Source: Gemella haemolysans ATCC 10379
GTDB taxonomy: Bacteria > Bacillota > Bacilli > Staphylococcales > Gemellaceae
Assembly: GCF_000173915.1 (NCBI RefSeq)
Contig: NZ_ACDZ02000004.1
Location: 16,804 to 80,803 of the forward strand
Reading direction: 5' to 3'
Length of the DNA: 64,000 bases
Both the position numbers and the translations under genes were made by a program. Below, in pieces: positions 7,382-16,997 of the stretch; the stretch's first letter is position 1; each line of letters opens with the position of its first letter. The notes under the pieces were generated by a model that worked only from the letters and a program-made list of their open reading frames with translations, was not told the origin of the DNA and made no database searches.

Positions 7382-8362
7382 ATGGTAAAAACATCAAAAG
7401 ATTTAACTAAACAAGAGCATTTAGAAATGTACGAACTAATGCAGCTTATTAGAGATTTTGATATGGAGTTGAGTAAACTATACTCTCGTGGTTTAGTTCA
7501 CGGTATGACTCACTATTCAGTAGGAGAAGAAGCAGCAAACGTTGGTGCTATTTATCCATTAAGAAAAGAAGACTTAATGTTTTCTAATCACCGTGGTCAC
7601 GGTCAAACAATTGCTAAAGGAATTGAAATTGATCGTATGATGGCGGAAATCCTAGGTAAAGAAACAGGTCAGTGTAAAGGTCGTGGAGGAAGTATGCACA
7701 TTTATGACCTTGAACATGGAAACATGGGATGTAATGGTATCGTTGGTGGAGGACACGGTTTAAGTACTGGTGCTGCCCTAGCTCAAAAAATGAAAAAAAC
7801 AGGTAACATTGTTATTTGTTGTATGGGTGACGGAGCTACTAACGAAGGAAGTTTCCACGAATGTTTAAACATGGCGTCTAACTGGGATTTACCACTTATT
7901 TTCTACGTAATTAACAATAAATATGGTATCTCAATGGCTCAAGAAAGATGTATGCGAGTTAAAGAAATTACTGAACGTGCAGCTTCATACAGAATCAAAG
8001 GTATTCACGTTCCAGACGGAAACGATGTATTAGCAGTATATGATGCAATGCAAGAAGCTATTGAACACACTAGAAGTGGAAAAGGACCTGTTTTAGTAGA
8101 AGCAGTTTCTTACAGATGGTTTGGACACTCTGCATCAGATGCAGGTAAATACCGTAGTCGTGAAGAAGTAGCTGAGTGGAAGCTTAAAGATCCTAACGTA
8201 AAATATAAAAACTACTTATTAGAAAATGGAATTGCTACAGAAGAAGAATTAAAAGAAATCGAAGATAGATCAAAAGCAACTATCGACGATGCTGTAGAAT
8301 TTGCGAAAGAATCACCATTTGCTGATGTTGCAATAGCGTTCCAAGATAACTACGCTGACTAA
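7382..8362 (+). CDS. pdhA: 2-oxoacid (pyruvate/acetoin) dehydrogenase E1 component, alpha subunit
   Basis: This 326-residue E1-alpha carries the thiamine-diphosphate motif GDGATNEGSFHECLNMAS followed by INNKYGIS, plus the phosphorylation-loop-like YRWFGHSASDAGKYR. E1 decarboxylates the 2-oxoacid and reductively acylates the lipoyl group of E2. I chose ATG 7382 because TTGGAGG sits in front of it; an in-frame TTG at 7370 overlaps that RBS. The length resembles AcoA of acetoin dehydrogenases as much as streptococcal PdhA, so the substrate (pyruvate or acetoin) is not settled by sequence. It is first in a four-gene operon. Confidence 0.92.
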   Translation: MVKTSKDLTKQEHLEMYELMQLIRDFDMELSKLYSRGLVHGMTHYSVGEEAANVGAIYPLRKEDLMFSNHRGHGQTIAKGIEIDRMMAEILGKETGQCKGRGGSMHIYDLEHGNMGCNGIVGGGHGLSTGAALAQKMKKTGNIVICCMGDGATNEGSFHECLNMASNWDLPLIFYVINNKYGISMAQERCMRVKEITERAASYRIKGIHVPDGNDVLAVYDAMQEAIEHTRSGKGPVLVEAVSYRWFGHSASDAGKYRSREEVAEWKLKDPNVKYKNYLLENGIATEEELKEIEDRSKATIDDAVEFAKESPFADVAIAFQDNYAD

Positions 8363-8419
8363 TATTTTAAGTTAAAATAATTTTAGAGTAATATTTTATA
8401 TAATAGGAGATTAATAGTT

Positions 8420-9412
8420 ATGACTAAAGAAACAAAAATTATGACAGTTCGTGAAGCCATAAAAGAAGCTATGACTCACGAAATGCGTGAAGATGAAAAT
8501 GTATTTTTAATGGGTGAAGATGTTGGTATCTTCGGAGGAGACTTTGGAACTACAGTTGGTATGTTAGAAGAATTCGGTTCAGAACGTGTAATCGATACAC
8601 CAATCAGTGAAGCTGCAATCTGTGGTGCGGCTGCAGGAGCTGCTTCTGTAGGTATGCGCCCAATCGTTGACGTAACATTCATGGACTTCGTAACAATCGG
8701 TATGGACGCTATCGTTAACCAAGCAGCACCAATGCGTTATATGCTTGGAGGAGATGTTCAAGTACCTGTTACATATCGTTGTGCATCTGGTGCAGGTACA
8801 GGAGCTGCTGCTCAACACTGTAAAGCTCTAGAAGCATGGTTCTGTCACATTCCAGGTCTTAAAGTAGTAGCACCAGGAACAGCAGGAGATGTTTACTCAA
8901 TCTTAAGAGCTGCAATCAGAGATAATAACCCAGTTATCTACATTGAACCAAAAGCGTTATTTGGACGTAAAGGTGAAGTAGAAGTAGGTAAAATTGGTGT
9001 AATCGGTAAAGGTGATATCAAAGTTGAAGGATCTGATGTAACATTAGTATCTTGGGGAAGAATGTTAGAGCGTAGCTTAAAAGCAGCTGAAGAATTAAAA
9101 GAAGAAGGAATCTCAGTAGAAGTACTTGACCCAATTACATTAGTACCACTAGATACTGATCTAATTGTTGAATCAGTTAAGAAAACTGGAAAATTAGTAG
9201 TATGTCACGACTCATTCAAAACTGGTGGGTTCGGTGGAGAAATCGTCGCTCGTATCGCAGAAAGTGATGCATTTGATTTCTTAGATAGCCCAATTTACCG
9301 TGTTGCTGGTGCTGACACACACATTCCATCAGCTAAAAACTTAGAAAAATTAGTTGTACCTGATGTAGAAGACATCAAAGAAACTATTAGAAAAGCTGTA
9401 AACAAAAAATAA
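8420..9412 (+). CDS. pdhB: 2-oxoacid dehydrogenase E1 component, beta subunit
   Basis: This 330-residue E1-beta has the expected features: MGEDVGIFGG near the N-terminus, DTPISEAAICGAAAGAA, the YRCASGAGTGAAAQHCKALEA segment near the active site, and a transketolase C-terminal domain with VCHDSFKTGGFGGEI. It forms the alpha2-beta2 thiamine-diphosphate enzyme with the preceding product. It lies 57 bases downstream with its own AGGAG site. Confidence 0.94.
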   Translation: MTKETKIMTVREAIKEAMTHEMREDENVFLMGEDVGIFGGDFGTTVGMLEEFGSERVIDTPISEAAICGAAAGAASVGMRPIVDVTFMDFVTIGMDAIVNQAAPMRYMLGGDVQVPVTYRCASGAGTGAAAQHCKALEAWFCHIPGLKVVAPGTAGDVYSILRAAIRDNNPVIYIEPKALFGRKGEVEVGKIGVIGKGDIKVEGSDVTLVSWGRMLERSLKAAEELKEEGISVEVLDPITLVPLDTDLIVESVKKTGKLVVCHDSFKTGGFGGEIVARIAESDAFDFLDSPIYRVAGADTHIPSAKNLEKLVVPDVEDIKETIRKAVNKK

Positions 9413-9443
9413 AAATTTAGTTAGTGAAGGATGTGAATAGAAT

Positions 9444-10841
9444 ATGGCAGTAGAGGTAATAATGCCAAAAGCCGGTAGTGAAATGGAAGAAGGCGAAATC
9501 GTACAATGGTTTAAGCAAGAAGGTGACGAAGTAAAAGAAGGTGAAATCCTACTTGAAATCGTAACAGATAAAGTAAATATGGAAGTTGAAGCTGAAGCAA
9601 GCGGAACTTTATTAAAAATTGTACACCCAGCTGGATCAGTTGTACCAGTAGTACAAACTATTGCATGGATTGGGCAAGCTGGAGAAGCTGTACCTGGAGC
9701 TGGAGCGGCACCAGCAGCTGCAGCGACACCAGTAGAAGAAACTGTTGTTGAAACTAAAGTTGAAGCAGCACCTGCTCAAGAAGTAGTAGAATTTGATAAC
9801 TCTGGTCTTCGTGCTACACCAGCAGCTAGAGCGTATGCTCGTGAAAACGGAATCGACTTATCTCAAGTAAAAGGTACTGGAGCTAAAGGTCGTGTTCATA
9901 AAGACGATGTAGTTGATTATAAACTAAATGCAAAAGCTAAAATCTCTCCACTTGCTGCACGTATTGCAGAAGTTGAAGGAATTAATACCGACGGTATCGT
10001 TGGTACTGGACCAAAAGGTAAAATTATGAAAGCAGATGTTCTTTCTGTTCTTAACGGAAGTGCAAGTGAAGCTGCTGCAAGTGCTGAAGTTGCTGCACCA
10101 GCAAGTGCTAAATCTGCTAAAGCACCTAATGAAAATCAATGGGGTGTTGTTGAAACTGTACCAATGTCACCAATGCGTAAAGTTATTTCTAAACGTATGA
10201 GTGAATCTTACTTCAGTGCACCAACATTCGTTGTAAACGTTGAAGTTGATATGACTGAATTATTAGCTTTACGTAAAAAAGTTGTTGATGCAATTATCGA
10301 AGAAACAGGTAAAAAAGCAACAGTTACTGACTTTATTTCATTAGCTGTAATTAAATCATTAATGAAACACCCATATGTAAATGCTTCTTTATCAAGTGAT
10401 GAAAAAGAAATGTATTTACACCACTATGTAAACTTATCAATCGCTGTTGGTATGGATAGTGGATTAGTAGTACCAGTAATTAAAGGTGCTGATAAGATGA
10501 GCCTTAAAGAGCTTGTAGTAGCTTCTAAAGAAATTACAACAAAAGCTCTTGCTGGTAAATTAAAACCAGATGAAATGGCAGATTCTACATTTACAATTAG
10601 TAACTTAGGTATGTATGGAGTTAAGAGCTTCGTACCAATCATTAACCAACCCAATACAGCTATTCTAGGTGTAAGTGCTACTGTACAAAAACCAGTGGTA
10701 TTAAATGGTGAGGTTACTGTAAGACCTATCATGACATTAACATTAACAGCGGACCACCGTGTTGTTGACGGATTAGAAGGAGCTAAATTCATGAAGACTC
10801 TGAAAGAAGCTATCGAAAATCCACTATCATTACTAATTTAA
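9444..10841 (+). CDS. pdhC: 2-oxoacid dehydrogenase E2, dihydrolipoamide acyltransferase
   Basis: This 465-residue E2 has, in order, a lipoyl domain (residues 1-80, lipoyl Lys43 in EIVTDKVNME), an Ala/Pro/Val linker, two peripheral-subunit-binding domains (about 120-157, TPAARAYARENGIDL; about 165-200, SPLAARIAEVEGINT), a second Ala-rich linker and the catalytic domain from about 225, ending in DHRVVDG (catalytic His about 438). E2 forms the core and transfers the acyl group to CoA. Two binding domains are more than the usual one. The lipoyl domain is almost identical, in protein and DNA, to that of the next gene. Confidence 0.95.
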   Translation: MAVEVIMPKAGSEMEEGEIVQWFKQEGDEVKEGEILLEIVTDKVNMEVEAEASGTLLKIVHPAGSVVPVVQTIAWIGQAGEAVPGAGAAPAAAATPVEETVVETKVEAAPAQEVVEFDNSGLRATPAARAYARENGIDLSQVKGTGAKGRVHKDDVVDYKLNAKAKISPLAARIAEVEGINTDGIVGTGPKGKIMKADVLSVLNGSASEAAASAEVAAPASAKSAKAPNENQWGVVETVPMSPMRKVISKRMSESYFSAPTFVVNVEVDMTELLALRKKVVDAIIEETGKKATVTDFISLAVIKSLMKHPYVNASLSSDEKEMYLHHYVNLSIAVGMDSGLVVPVIKGADKMSLKELVVASKEITTKALAGKLKPDEMADSTFTISNLGMYGVKSFVPIINQPNTAILGVSATVQKPVVLNGEVTVRPIMTLTLTADHRVVDGLEGAKFMKTLKEAIENPLSLLI

Positions 10842-10894
10842 TAATGATATAATATTTATAAAACAAGATAAAGTGTATAAGGAGTGATTAAAAC

Positions 10895-12643
10895 ATGGCA
10901 GTTGAAGTTATAATGCCAAAAGCCGGAAGTGAAATGGAAGAAGGCGAAATCGTACAATGGTTTAAGCAAGAAGGTGACGAAGTAAAAGAAGGAGAAGTCC
11001 TACTTGAAATCGTAACAGATAAAGTAAACATGGAAGTTGAAGCTGAAGCAAGCGGAACTTTATTAAAAATCGTACACCCAGCTGGATCAGTTGTACCAGT
11101 AGTACAAACTATTGCATGGATTGGACAACCTGGAGAAGCAGTTCCTGGAGGAGACAGCACTACTGCAGCAGCTCAAGAAATCGTTAAAGAAGTTGCAGCA
11201 GATGTTAAAGTACCTGAAACTAAAGCAGGAGAAGAAGCACCAAAACGCGAACGTCGTGGTGAATATGACGTAGTAGTTGTTGGTGGAGGGCCTGCTGGAT
11301 ATGTATCAGCTATTAAAGCCGCTCAATTAGGTGGTAAAGTAGCATTAGTAGAAAATCGTGAACTAGGTGGAACATGTCTAAACCGTGGATGTATTCCAAC
11401 AAAAACATTCCTACACAATGCTGAAATTATCAACCACATCCGTTCTGCTAAAGATCGTGGTATTAAACTTGTAAATGATGCATTCTCAGTTGACATGGAA
11501 CAAACTGTAGCAGTTAAGAATAAAATTTCTAAAACTCTATCAGGAGGAATTGGAGGATTACTTAAATCTTACGGTGTTAAAGTATTTAACGGTGTTGGAC
11601 AATTAACAGCTGATAAAAAAGTTTCTGTTGATGGAAAAGAAACAATTGATGCTGACAGAGTAATCTTAGCTGGTGGATCAAAAGTAAGTAGAATTAATAT
11701 TCCAGGAATGGACAGTGATAAAGTTCTTACAAGTGATGAATTCTTAGATATTAATGAAGTACCAGCTCGTTTAGCAGTTATCGGTGGAGGAGTTATCGGA
11801 TCAGAGTTAGGACAAGCATTCTCTACTTTCGGATCTGAAGTAACTATCGTTGAAATGGCTGATCGTTTAATCGCTGGAATGGATAAAGATGCATCTGCAG
11901 CATTAGAAAAACAATTCAAAAAACAAGGTATTAAAGTTCTTACATCAACTAAATTATTAGAAATCGTTGACAAAGGTCAAGAAGTAGTAGTTAAAGTTGA
12001 AGGAAAAGAAGATATCGTTGCAGACAAAGTATTATTATCAATTGGACGTGTTCCAGATAACACATGTCTTGGTGAATTAGCAGATCAATTCGAAATGGAA
12101 CGTGGTCGTGTTAAAGTTAACGAGTACATGGAAACATCTGTTGAAGGTATTTACGCTCCTGGTGATATTAACGGAACTAAGATGTTAGCTCATGCAGCAT
12201 TCAAGATGGGAGAAGTTGCAGCAGAAAACGCAATGGGTCACCACAAAAAAGTTGATCTTAAATCTACTCCAGCAGCAATTTACACTCACCCAGAAATCGC
12301 AATGGTTGGTTTAACTGAAGAACAAGCTCGTGAAAAATATGACATCAAAGTTGGTAAATTCAACTTTGCAGCTAACGGACGTTCATTAGCATCTAACCAA
12401 GGTGAAGGATTCGTTAAAGTAATTATGGATACTAAATACAGAGAAATCTTAGGTATCCACATTGTAGGACCAGTTGCAGCTGAGTTAATCAACGAAGGGT
12501 CTACTTTAATCCAAACAGAAATGACAATTGATGATATTATGGATATTATCCATGGTCACCCAACATTCTCTGAAGCTTTATATGAAGCTATGACTGACTG
12601 TATTGACTTATGTCTACATGCACCTAAGAAAAAAACTAAATAA
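10895..12643 (+). CDS. lpdA: Dihydrolipoyl dehydrogenase (E3) with N-terminal lipoyl domain
   Basis: This 582-residue protein fuses a lipoyl domain (1-80, Lys43) through an Ala/Lys/Glu linker to a full flavoprotein disulfide reductase (from about 127). The latter shows the FAD-binding VVVGGGPAGYVSAI, the redox pair GGTCLNRGCIPTK (C160/C165), the NAD-binding VIGGGVIGSELG, and the catalytic HPTFSEALYEA. E3 reoxidises dihydrolipoyl groups with NAD. Lipoylated E3s are known in streptococci and some other Firmicutes. It is last in the operon, followed by a strong terminator. Confidence 0.96.
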   Translation: MAVEVIMPKAGSEMEEGEIVQWFKQEGDEVKEGEVLLEIVTDKVNMEVEAEASGTLLKIVHPAGSVVPVVQTIAWIGQPGEAVPGGDSTTAAAQEIVKEVAADVKVPETKAGEEAPKRERRGEYDVVVVGGGPAGYVSAIKAAQLGGKVALVENRELGGTCLNRGCIPTKTFLHNAEIINHIRSAKDRGIKLVNDAFSVDMEQTVAVKNKISKTLSGGIGGLLKSYGVKVFNGVGQLTADKKVSVDGKETIDADRVILAGGSKVSRINIPGMDSDKVLTSDEFLDINEVPARLAVIGGGVIGSELGQAFSTFGSEVTIVEMADRLIAGMDKDASAALEKQFKKQGIKVLTSTKLLEIVDKGQEVVVKVEGKEDIVADKVLLSIGRVPDNTCLGELADQFEMERGRVKVNEYMETSVEGIYAPGDINGTKMLAHAAFKMGEVAAENAMGHHKKVDLKSTPAAIYTHPEIAMVGLTEEQAREKYDIKVGKFNFAANGRSLASNQGEGFVKVIMDTKYREILGIHIVGPVAAELINEGSTLIQTEMTIDDIMDIIHGHPTFSEALYEAMTDCIDLCLHAPKKKTK

Positions 12644-12655
12644 TAGTTTATAAAG

Positions 12656-12692
12656 AAAAAGATGGCTAGCAATTTGCTAGTCATCTTTTTTA
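12656..12692 (+). terminator. Terminator of the dehydrogenase operon
   Basis: AAAAAGATGGCTAGCAA pairs with TTGCTAGTCATCTTTTT (one G-T pair) and runs into T-rich sequence. Confidence 0.88.
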
Positions 12693-12712
12693 TATAATAA
12701 TTTCAAAATTTA

Positions 12713-12870
12713 GAAAGGGATTGACTCAAAAATAGTAATTTTGGAGAAATCAATTTTGTTGAGTCACCTTCGCAAAGGTTATTAGATATCTAAAAAAATT
12801 TTATAAAGTGATTTTAGATATCGCACAACCAATGCGTCTATGAGTCAAAATATACATTTTTAAAAAAATT
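12713..12870 (-). repeat. Dispersed intergenic repeat, copy A
   Basis: Read on the minus strand, this stretch aligns over about 130 bases with copy C (29422-29600), sharing the blocks GACTCATAGAC, TTTAGATATCTAATAA, ATTTCTCCAAAAT and TTTTTGAGTCA. It lies between the operon terminator and the 3' end of the acetyltransferase remnant. Confidence 0.8.
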
Positions 12871-13404
12871 AGGATTTTCGGTTAATACTAAACTCCTCTC
12901 GCAATATACCATACTTTATTGAGTCATAATAAACTCCATTGTAATATCTAACTTTTCTAATTCTTGCTTCACAAATAAGTCCTAGTTTTTCTGCAAGTTT
13001 CATCATTCTTGTATTTCCACTCCAAGTAGTTAAGCCGATGTGTTGTATTTCAGGAAATCTATTAAAACATAGCTCAATCCACTTATGTAAAGCTGCATAT
13101 CCTATACCTTTTGCCCAAATATTCCGATCATATATTACAATTCCAATTTCTAGCCAACGAGTAGCTAAGCTTTCCCAATAATAAGTAACAATGCCGATTG
13201 GTTTTTCATTTAAAAATATGCCCAAGACTCGCTCGCTTAAGTAATATTCATGATGATTTTTTAGTAAGAATGTATCTAAATCAATATATTTATATTCATT
13301 AAAGTATGGAGCATTATATTTACTCCACTCAGGATTTTCTGATGAGTAAATTATTTTATATAAATCCTTTAAATGTTTTTCTTTAATTTTTTTAGTGTAA
13401 TCAT
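12869..13404 (-). pseudogene. GNAT acetyltransferase, frameshifted near its start
   Basis: A GNAT-fold N-acetyltransferase (RimJ/RimL-like; WAKGIGYAALHKWIELCF is the acetyl-CoA-binding region, LGLICEARIRK the C-terminal strand). The natural start is ATG at 13404 behind AAGGAGATACAC. After four codons the reading frame meets a run of seven A (minus strand, 13387-13393) and stops at codon 12. Skipping to the other frame at this run restores a coding stretch (EKHLKDLYKIIYSSENPEWS) that continues to the stop at 12869. One missing A thus separates the start from about 170 residues. It may be a decayed gene, a phase-variable one, a slippage site, or a sequencing error. Translation from TTG at 13225 would give only 118 residues. 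Confidence 0.75.
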
Positions 13405-13531
13405 GTGTATCTCCTTTTCTTTATTATAGCATACAAGATGTCTAAAATATTATTTTCATAGTTGAATTCATTAGAATATTAAATTTTATTATGATATAAT
13501 GATTCTTGTATAAAATGTTAAGAGGTGAAAA

Positions 13532-13933
13532 ATGGAGAAATTTAGTAAAATAATATCGGATATTTTCCTTTGGATAATGAACATTGGATTATTAATCATA
13601 GGAATATTATTATCATTTGGATTAATAATGGAAGCTAAAGAAATATATCATGAAGGTGTAAAATTTTTAGCTGAACAAGGGAATTATCAACACTTTGTTG
13701 AAGGGATATTAGTATTCTTTCTATATTTTGAGTTTGTAGCTCTGATTGTGAAATATTTTAAAAACAATTATCATTTTCCGCTACGATACTTTATTTATAT
13801 TGGTATAACAGCAATTATTAGGTTAATTATAGTACAACATGATGATCCTAAAAGTGTTCTAGTCTGGGCTGGAGCAATTTTATTATTAGTTATAAGTTTA
13901 GCTATTGCTGAGAAATTTATAAAGAAAGATTAA
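13532..13933 (+). CDS. psiE: PsiE-family membrane protein
   Basis: This 133-residue protein with four hydrophobic segments matches the phosphate-starvation-inducible PsiE family, with the characteristic FPLRYFIYIGITAIIRLIIV and the acidic loop HDDPKSVLVWAGAI. The biochemical role of PsiE is unknown. AGAGGTG precedes the ATG. I see no Pho box. It is a single-gene unit between the acetyltransferase remnant and the nuclease gene. Confidence 0.85.
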   Translation: MEKFSKIISDIFLWIMNIGLLIIGILLSFGLIMEAKEIYHEGVKFLAEQGNYQHFVEGILVFFLYFEFVALIVKYFKNNYHFPLRYFIYIGITAIIRLIIVQHDDPKSVLVWAGAILLLVISLAIAEKFIKKD

Positions 13934-13937
13934 AAAA

Positions 13938-13966
13938 AGACTTCGAACAAAATTTGTTCGAAGTCT
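13938..13966. terminator. Bidirectional terminator between psiE and endA
   Basis: A 14-bp perfect stem (AGACTTCGAACAAA / TTTGTTCGAAGTCT, one-base centre) is flanked by A- and T-rich sequence. Confidence 0.85.
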
Positions 13967-13971
13967 AAATT

Positions 13972-14718
13972 CTATTTCACAGTATATTTACCTGTTTTGT
14001 AGTCGATAGTAACACCCTTTTGGAAGTTTGGTAAGAATACATTGTATTTAACACTCTTACCATTATCTTCAACTGACATTGCTTCCATGATAACCCCTTG
14101 AGCAACTAGATCATCCCCTTTAAAAATAGGAGTTACACGATAACGTACGTGTTTTTTAGTTTTCTTAACATAATCAGCAACTTCATTTTCAAAAGGAATC
14201 ATATTAAGATTCATAAATCTTGTTCCTGTCATAAGATTTTTATCATTATCATTTTCTCCAGCTAGTTGGAATGCAATTAAATGCGATCTATCGTAAACAT
14301 GAGTTCCTCTGTTACTTTGCCATCCACTTGGACGAACGTGTGCGATTTCTTCACGTTTTTCTGAAGGCATTAAGTCAACACCGATGATACCATTTGCTTG
14401 TCCGACACGCCCAAGCTTATCTAATGGACTATAGTTTTCAAATGAAGTCGTAGATAAGTCTTCTTTAGAGAAGTATGGATTATTATTATTTAATACTTTA
14501 TACTTATTATCATCAGTTGCTTCACTTTCTTTGGGTGCTGTAAGAGAGTTTATCACATCATCAGGAATTTTTGATACACTTGTGAATGTTGTGGTAGTAT
14601 TTGAATTTTTGTTTGATGATTTATTCATGTAATAAGTAATAGCAAATGATGCTAAAATTACTATTGCAATTGATATAATTGAAAATAGTGATAATTGTTG
14701 TTTTTTTCTTTTTGCCAT
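13972..14718 (-). CDS. endA: Membrane-anchored DNA/RNA non-specific endonuclease, EndA-like
   Basis: This 248-residue protein has a basic start (AKRKKQQ), one membrane segment (about residues 12-30), a Ser/Thr-rich linker, and a beta-beta-alpha metal nuclease domain with VYDRSHLIAFQLAG (DRGH-type motif, catalytic His in DRSH) and GTRFMNLNMIPFEN (metal-ligand Asn). The relatives are pneumococcal EndA and secreted streptococcal nucleases, which degrade DNA at the cell surface during uptake or in neutrophil traps. Which role applies here is not shown by context. It follows trpS by 71 bases on the same strand. Confidence 0.9.
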   Translation of the reverse strand: MAKRKKQQLSLFSIISIAIVILASFAITYYMNKSSNKNSNTTTTFTSVSKIPDDVINSLTAPKESEATDDNKYKVLNNNNPYFSKEDLSTTSFENYSPLDKLGRVGQANGIIGVDLMPSEKREEIAHVRPSGWQSNRGTHVYDRSHLIAFQLAGENDNDKNLMTGTRFMNLNMIPFENEVADYVKKTKKHVRYRVTPIFKGDDLVAQGVIMEAMSVEDNGKSVKYNVFLPNFQKGVTIDYKTGKYTVK

Positions 14719-14789
14719 AGGGCCTCCTTATTTTTTTAAATAATTCAAACGACTAAGAGGAAGAGTAGAGCTCTTCCCCTATAAAAAAT

Positions 14790-15806
14790 TTATTTTTTGA
14801 AGTAATTAATTCCCATTGCATCTTTTACTTCATCTAAAGTAGCAGATGCAACTTTCTCAGCTTTTTCACTTCCGGCTTTAAGCATTCTGTATACTTCAGC
14901 TTTATCTTTTGCAAATTCTTCACGACGCTCTCTTATAGGGCGTAAGTAGTCTTGCATTACATCATTTAAACGACGTTTTAGTTTCATGTCACCAAGTCCA
15001 CCACGTGAGTAGTGTTCTTTAAGTTCTGCAACTTCATCAACTCGAGTATCGAAAATGTCTAAGTATTTAAATACTACATTTCCTTCAACTTGGCCTGGAT
15101 CTTCAATTTTAATATGATTTGGATCAGTGTACATTTTCATGATTTTAGCTTTAATGTTTTCTTCGCTATCGCCTAAGTAAATACCGTTATTTAAACTTTT
15201 ACTCATCTTTCCTTGTCCATCAATACCAACAAGACGAGCATGATTTTTTGGTGGAAGTACAATCTCAGGCAATACTAGAACTTCTTTATTGTATGTTCTA
15301 TTAAAATCACGAACGATTTCACGTGTTTGTTCAAGCATTGGTTTTTGATCTTCACCAACAGGAACGTGCGTTGCTTTAAAGGCAGTAATATCCGCAGCTT
15401 GGCTTACAGGATAAGTAAAGAATCCTGCAGGAATACTTTCACCGAATTTTTTGTCATTAATTTCCTGTTTTACAGTTGGGTTACGGTGTAGTCTAGAAAC
15501 TGATACCAAATTCATGTAGTACATGTATAGTTCTGCAAGTTGTGGAATTTGTGATTGAATAAAAATAGTAGTTTTTTTAGGATCGATTCCAACGGCAAGA
15601 TAATCAAGTGCAACTTCTGTAATATTTTCGATAACTTTTCCAGGGTTATCAGCATTATCAGTAAGAGCTTGTTGATCGGCAATCATAATAAATACTTCAG
15701 TATCATCTTCATTTTGTAAAGCTATACGGTTTTTTAAAGAACCAACATAGTGTCCTAAGTGAAGTTTACCAGTTGGTCTATCTCCAGTTAAAATAATTTT
15801 TGTCAT
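14790..15806 (-). CDS. trpS: Tryptophanyl-tRNA synthetase
   Basis: This 338-residue class I synthetase has the HIGH-type motif [15 protein letters not shown] at the N-terminus and [13 protein letters not shown] as KMSKS. The length fits bacterial TrpRS, which charges tRNA-Trp. An AAAGGAG site precedes the ATG. I found no T-box in the short leader, unlike many Firmicutes trpS genes. Confidence 0.97.
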   Translation of the reverse strand: MTKIILTGDRPTGKLHLGHYVGSLKNRIALQNEDDTEVFIMIADQQALTDNADNPGKVIENITEVALDYLAVGIDPKKTTIFIQSQIPQLAELYMYYMNLVSVSRLHRNPTVKQEINDKKFGESIPAGFFTYPVSQAADITAFKATHVPVGEDQKPMLEQTREIVRDFNRTYNKEVLVLPEIVLPPKNHARLVGIDGQGKMSKSLNNGIYLGDSEENIKAKIMKMYTDPNHIKIEDPGQVEGNVVFKYLDIFDTRVDEVAELKEHYSRGGLGDMKLKRRLNDVMQDYLRPIRERREEFAKDKAEVYRMLKAGSEKAEKVASATLDEVKDAMGINYFKK

Positions 15807-15983
15807 AAAAGGGTAACTCCTTTAAAATAATTTTAATAATTCCTTATAATTATACCATAATCTGGCTGAAGTTTGTTTGAAATAACATAAAAAATATTAA
15901 TTCGGATAAAAATTTAGTGTTTTAATTAGTAAAAAATGGTATAATAAGGAGTAAAGAAATAGTTAATTATTAAGGAGATTAAT

Positions 15984-16973
15984 ATGATATATATAGAATC
16001 AAAAAGTAATGATCCACGCTACAATACTGCATTAGAGCTTTATGCTTTTAATGAGCTAGCAGAAAAAGATGATGTGTTTATGCTATGGATAAACTCACCA
16101 TGTATCGTTGTTGGAAAAAACCAAAACACAACAGAAGAGGTAAACCAAAAATTCTGTGATGATAAAGATATCAAAATCGTTCGTCGTGTAAGTGGAGGTG
16201 GTGCAGTTTACCACGATTTAAACAACTTAAACTACACAATTATCTCAAATGGTAGAAGTGGTGAAGAATTTGACTTTAAATCATTCTCACAACCAGTACT
16301 TGATGCATTAGACTCATTAGGAGTTAAAGCGGAATTTACAGGACGTAATGACCTTGAAATTGATGGGCAAAAATTCTGCGGTAATGCTCAATACGTACGT
16401 AATGGACGTATTATGCACCATGGTTGCTTAATGTTTGATGTTGATACATCAGTTTTAGCAGATGCATTAAAAGTATCTAAAGATAAAATTGAATCAAAAG
16501 GTATCAAATCAGTACGTTCACGTGTAACAAACATTAAAGATCACCTTCCAAACCAGGACATGACAGTTCAAGATTTCGTAGCAGCTCTTAAAAAATATAT
16601 GAGTGAAAAATACGAAATGACTGATTTTGTTGCAACTAAAGAAGATGAAGCTGCAATCTTAGCTATTCAAGAAGAAAAAAATAACTCATGGGATTGGGTA
16701 TATGGTAAAAATCCAGATTTCAATATTAAACGTAATAGAAGACTTAAAACTGGTAAAATCGAAGCTAACATCATGGTAGAACAAGGTGTAATTACTAATA
16801 TCAAATTCTACGGAGACTTCTTCGGAGTAATGGATGTAGAAGATATTGCTAAAAAATTAGTGGGTGTAAAATACCAAAAAGAAGATATTCAAAAAGTTTT
16901 AGAGCAAATTGATATTAATTCATACTTCTTAGGAGCAACATTAGAAGAAGTAGTAGATATATTAGTAGACTAA
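15984..16973 (+). CDS. lplA: Lipoate-protein ligase A
   Basis: This 329-residue protein has the LplA catalytic motifs RRVSGGGAVYHDLNNLNY, GRNDLEIDGQKFCGNAQ (catalytic Lys) and a C-terminal accessory domain with WDWVYGKNPDFNI. The enzyme activates lipoate with ATP and attaches it to the lipoyl lysines of E2, E3 and GcvH proteins. It probably modifies the dehydrogenase subunits encoded 3 kb upstream. A TATAAT lies about 40 bases upstream and AAGGAG before the ATG. The next gene follows after 24 bases. Confidence 0.96.
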   Translation: MIYIESKSNDPRYNTALELYAFNELAEKDDVFMLWINSPCIVVGKNQNTTEEVNQKFCDDKDIKIVRRVSGGGAVYHDLNNLNYTIISNGRSGEEFDFKSFSQPVLDALDSLGVKAEFTGRNDLEIDGQKFCGNAQYVRNGRIMHHGCLMFDVDTSVLADALKVSKDKIESKGIKSVRSRVTNIKDHLPNQDMTVQDFVAALKKYMSEKYEMTDFVATKEDEAAILAIQEEKNNSWDWVYGKNPDFNIKRNRRLKTGKIEANIMVEQGVITNIKFYGDFFGVMDVEDIAKKLVGVKYQKEDIQKVLEQIDINSYFLGATLEEVVDILVD

Positions 16974-16997
16974 TAAATAATTTTGGAGTGAAGTATT

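Noticed and set aside
8476..8818. Minus-strand open frames inside the E1-beta gene
   Set aside because: They lie in shadow frames of a strongly conserved enzyme gene.
14725..14785. Hairpin between trpS and endA (GGGGAAGAG-type arms)
   Set aside because: The stem is imperfect and lacks a T-run in the direction of transcription, so I do not call a terminator.
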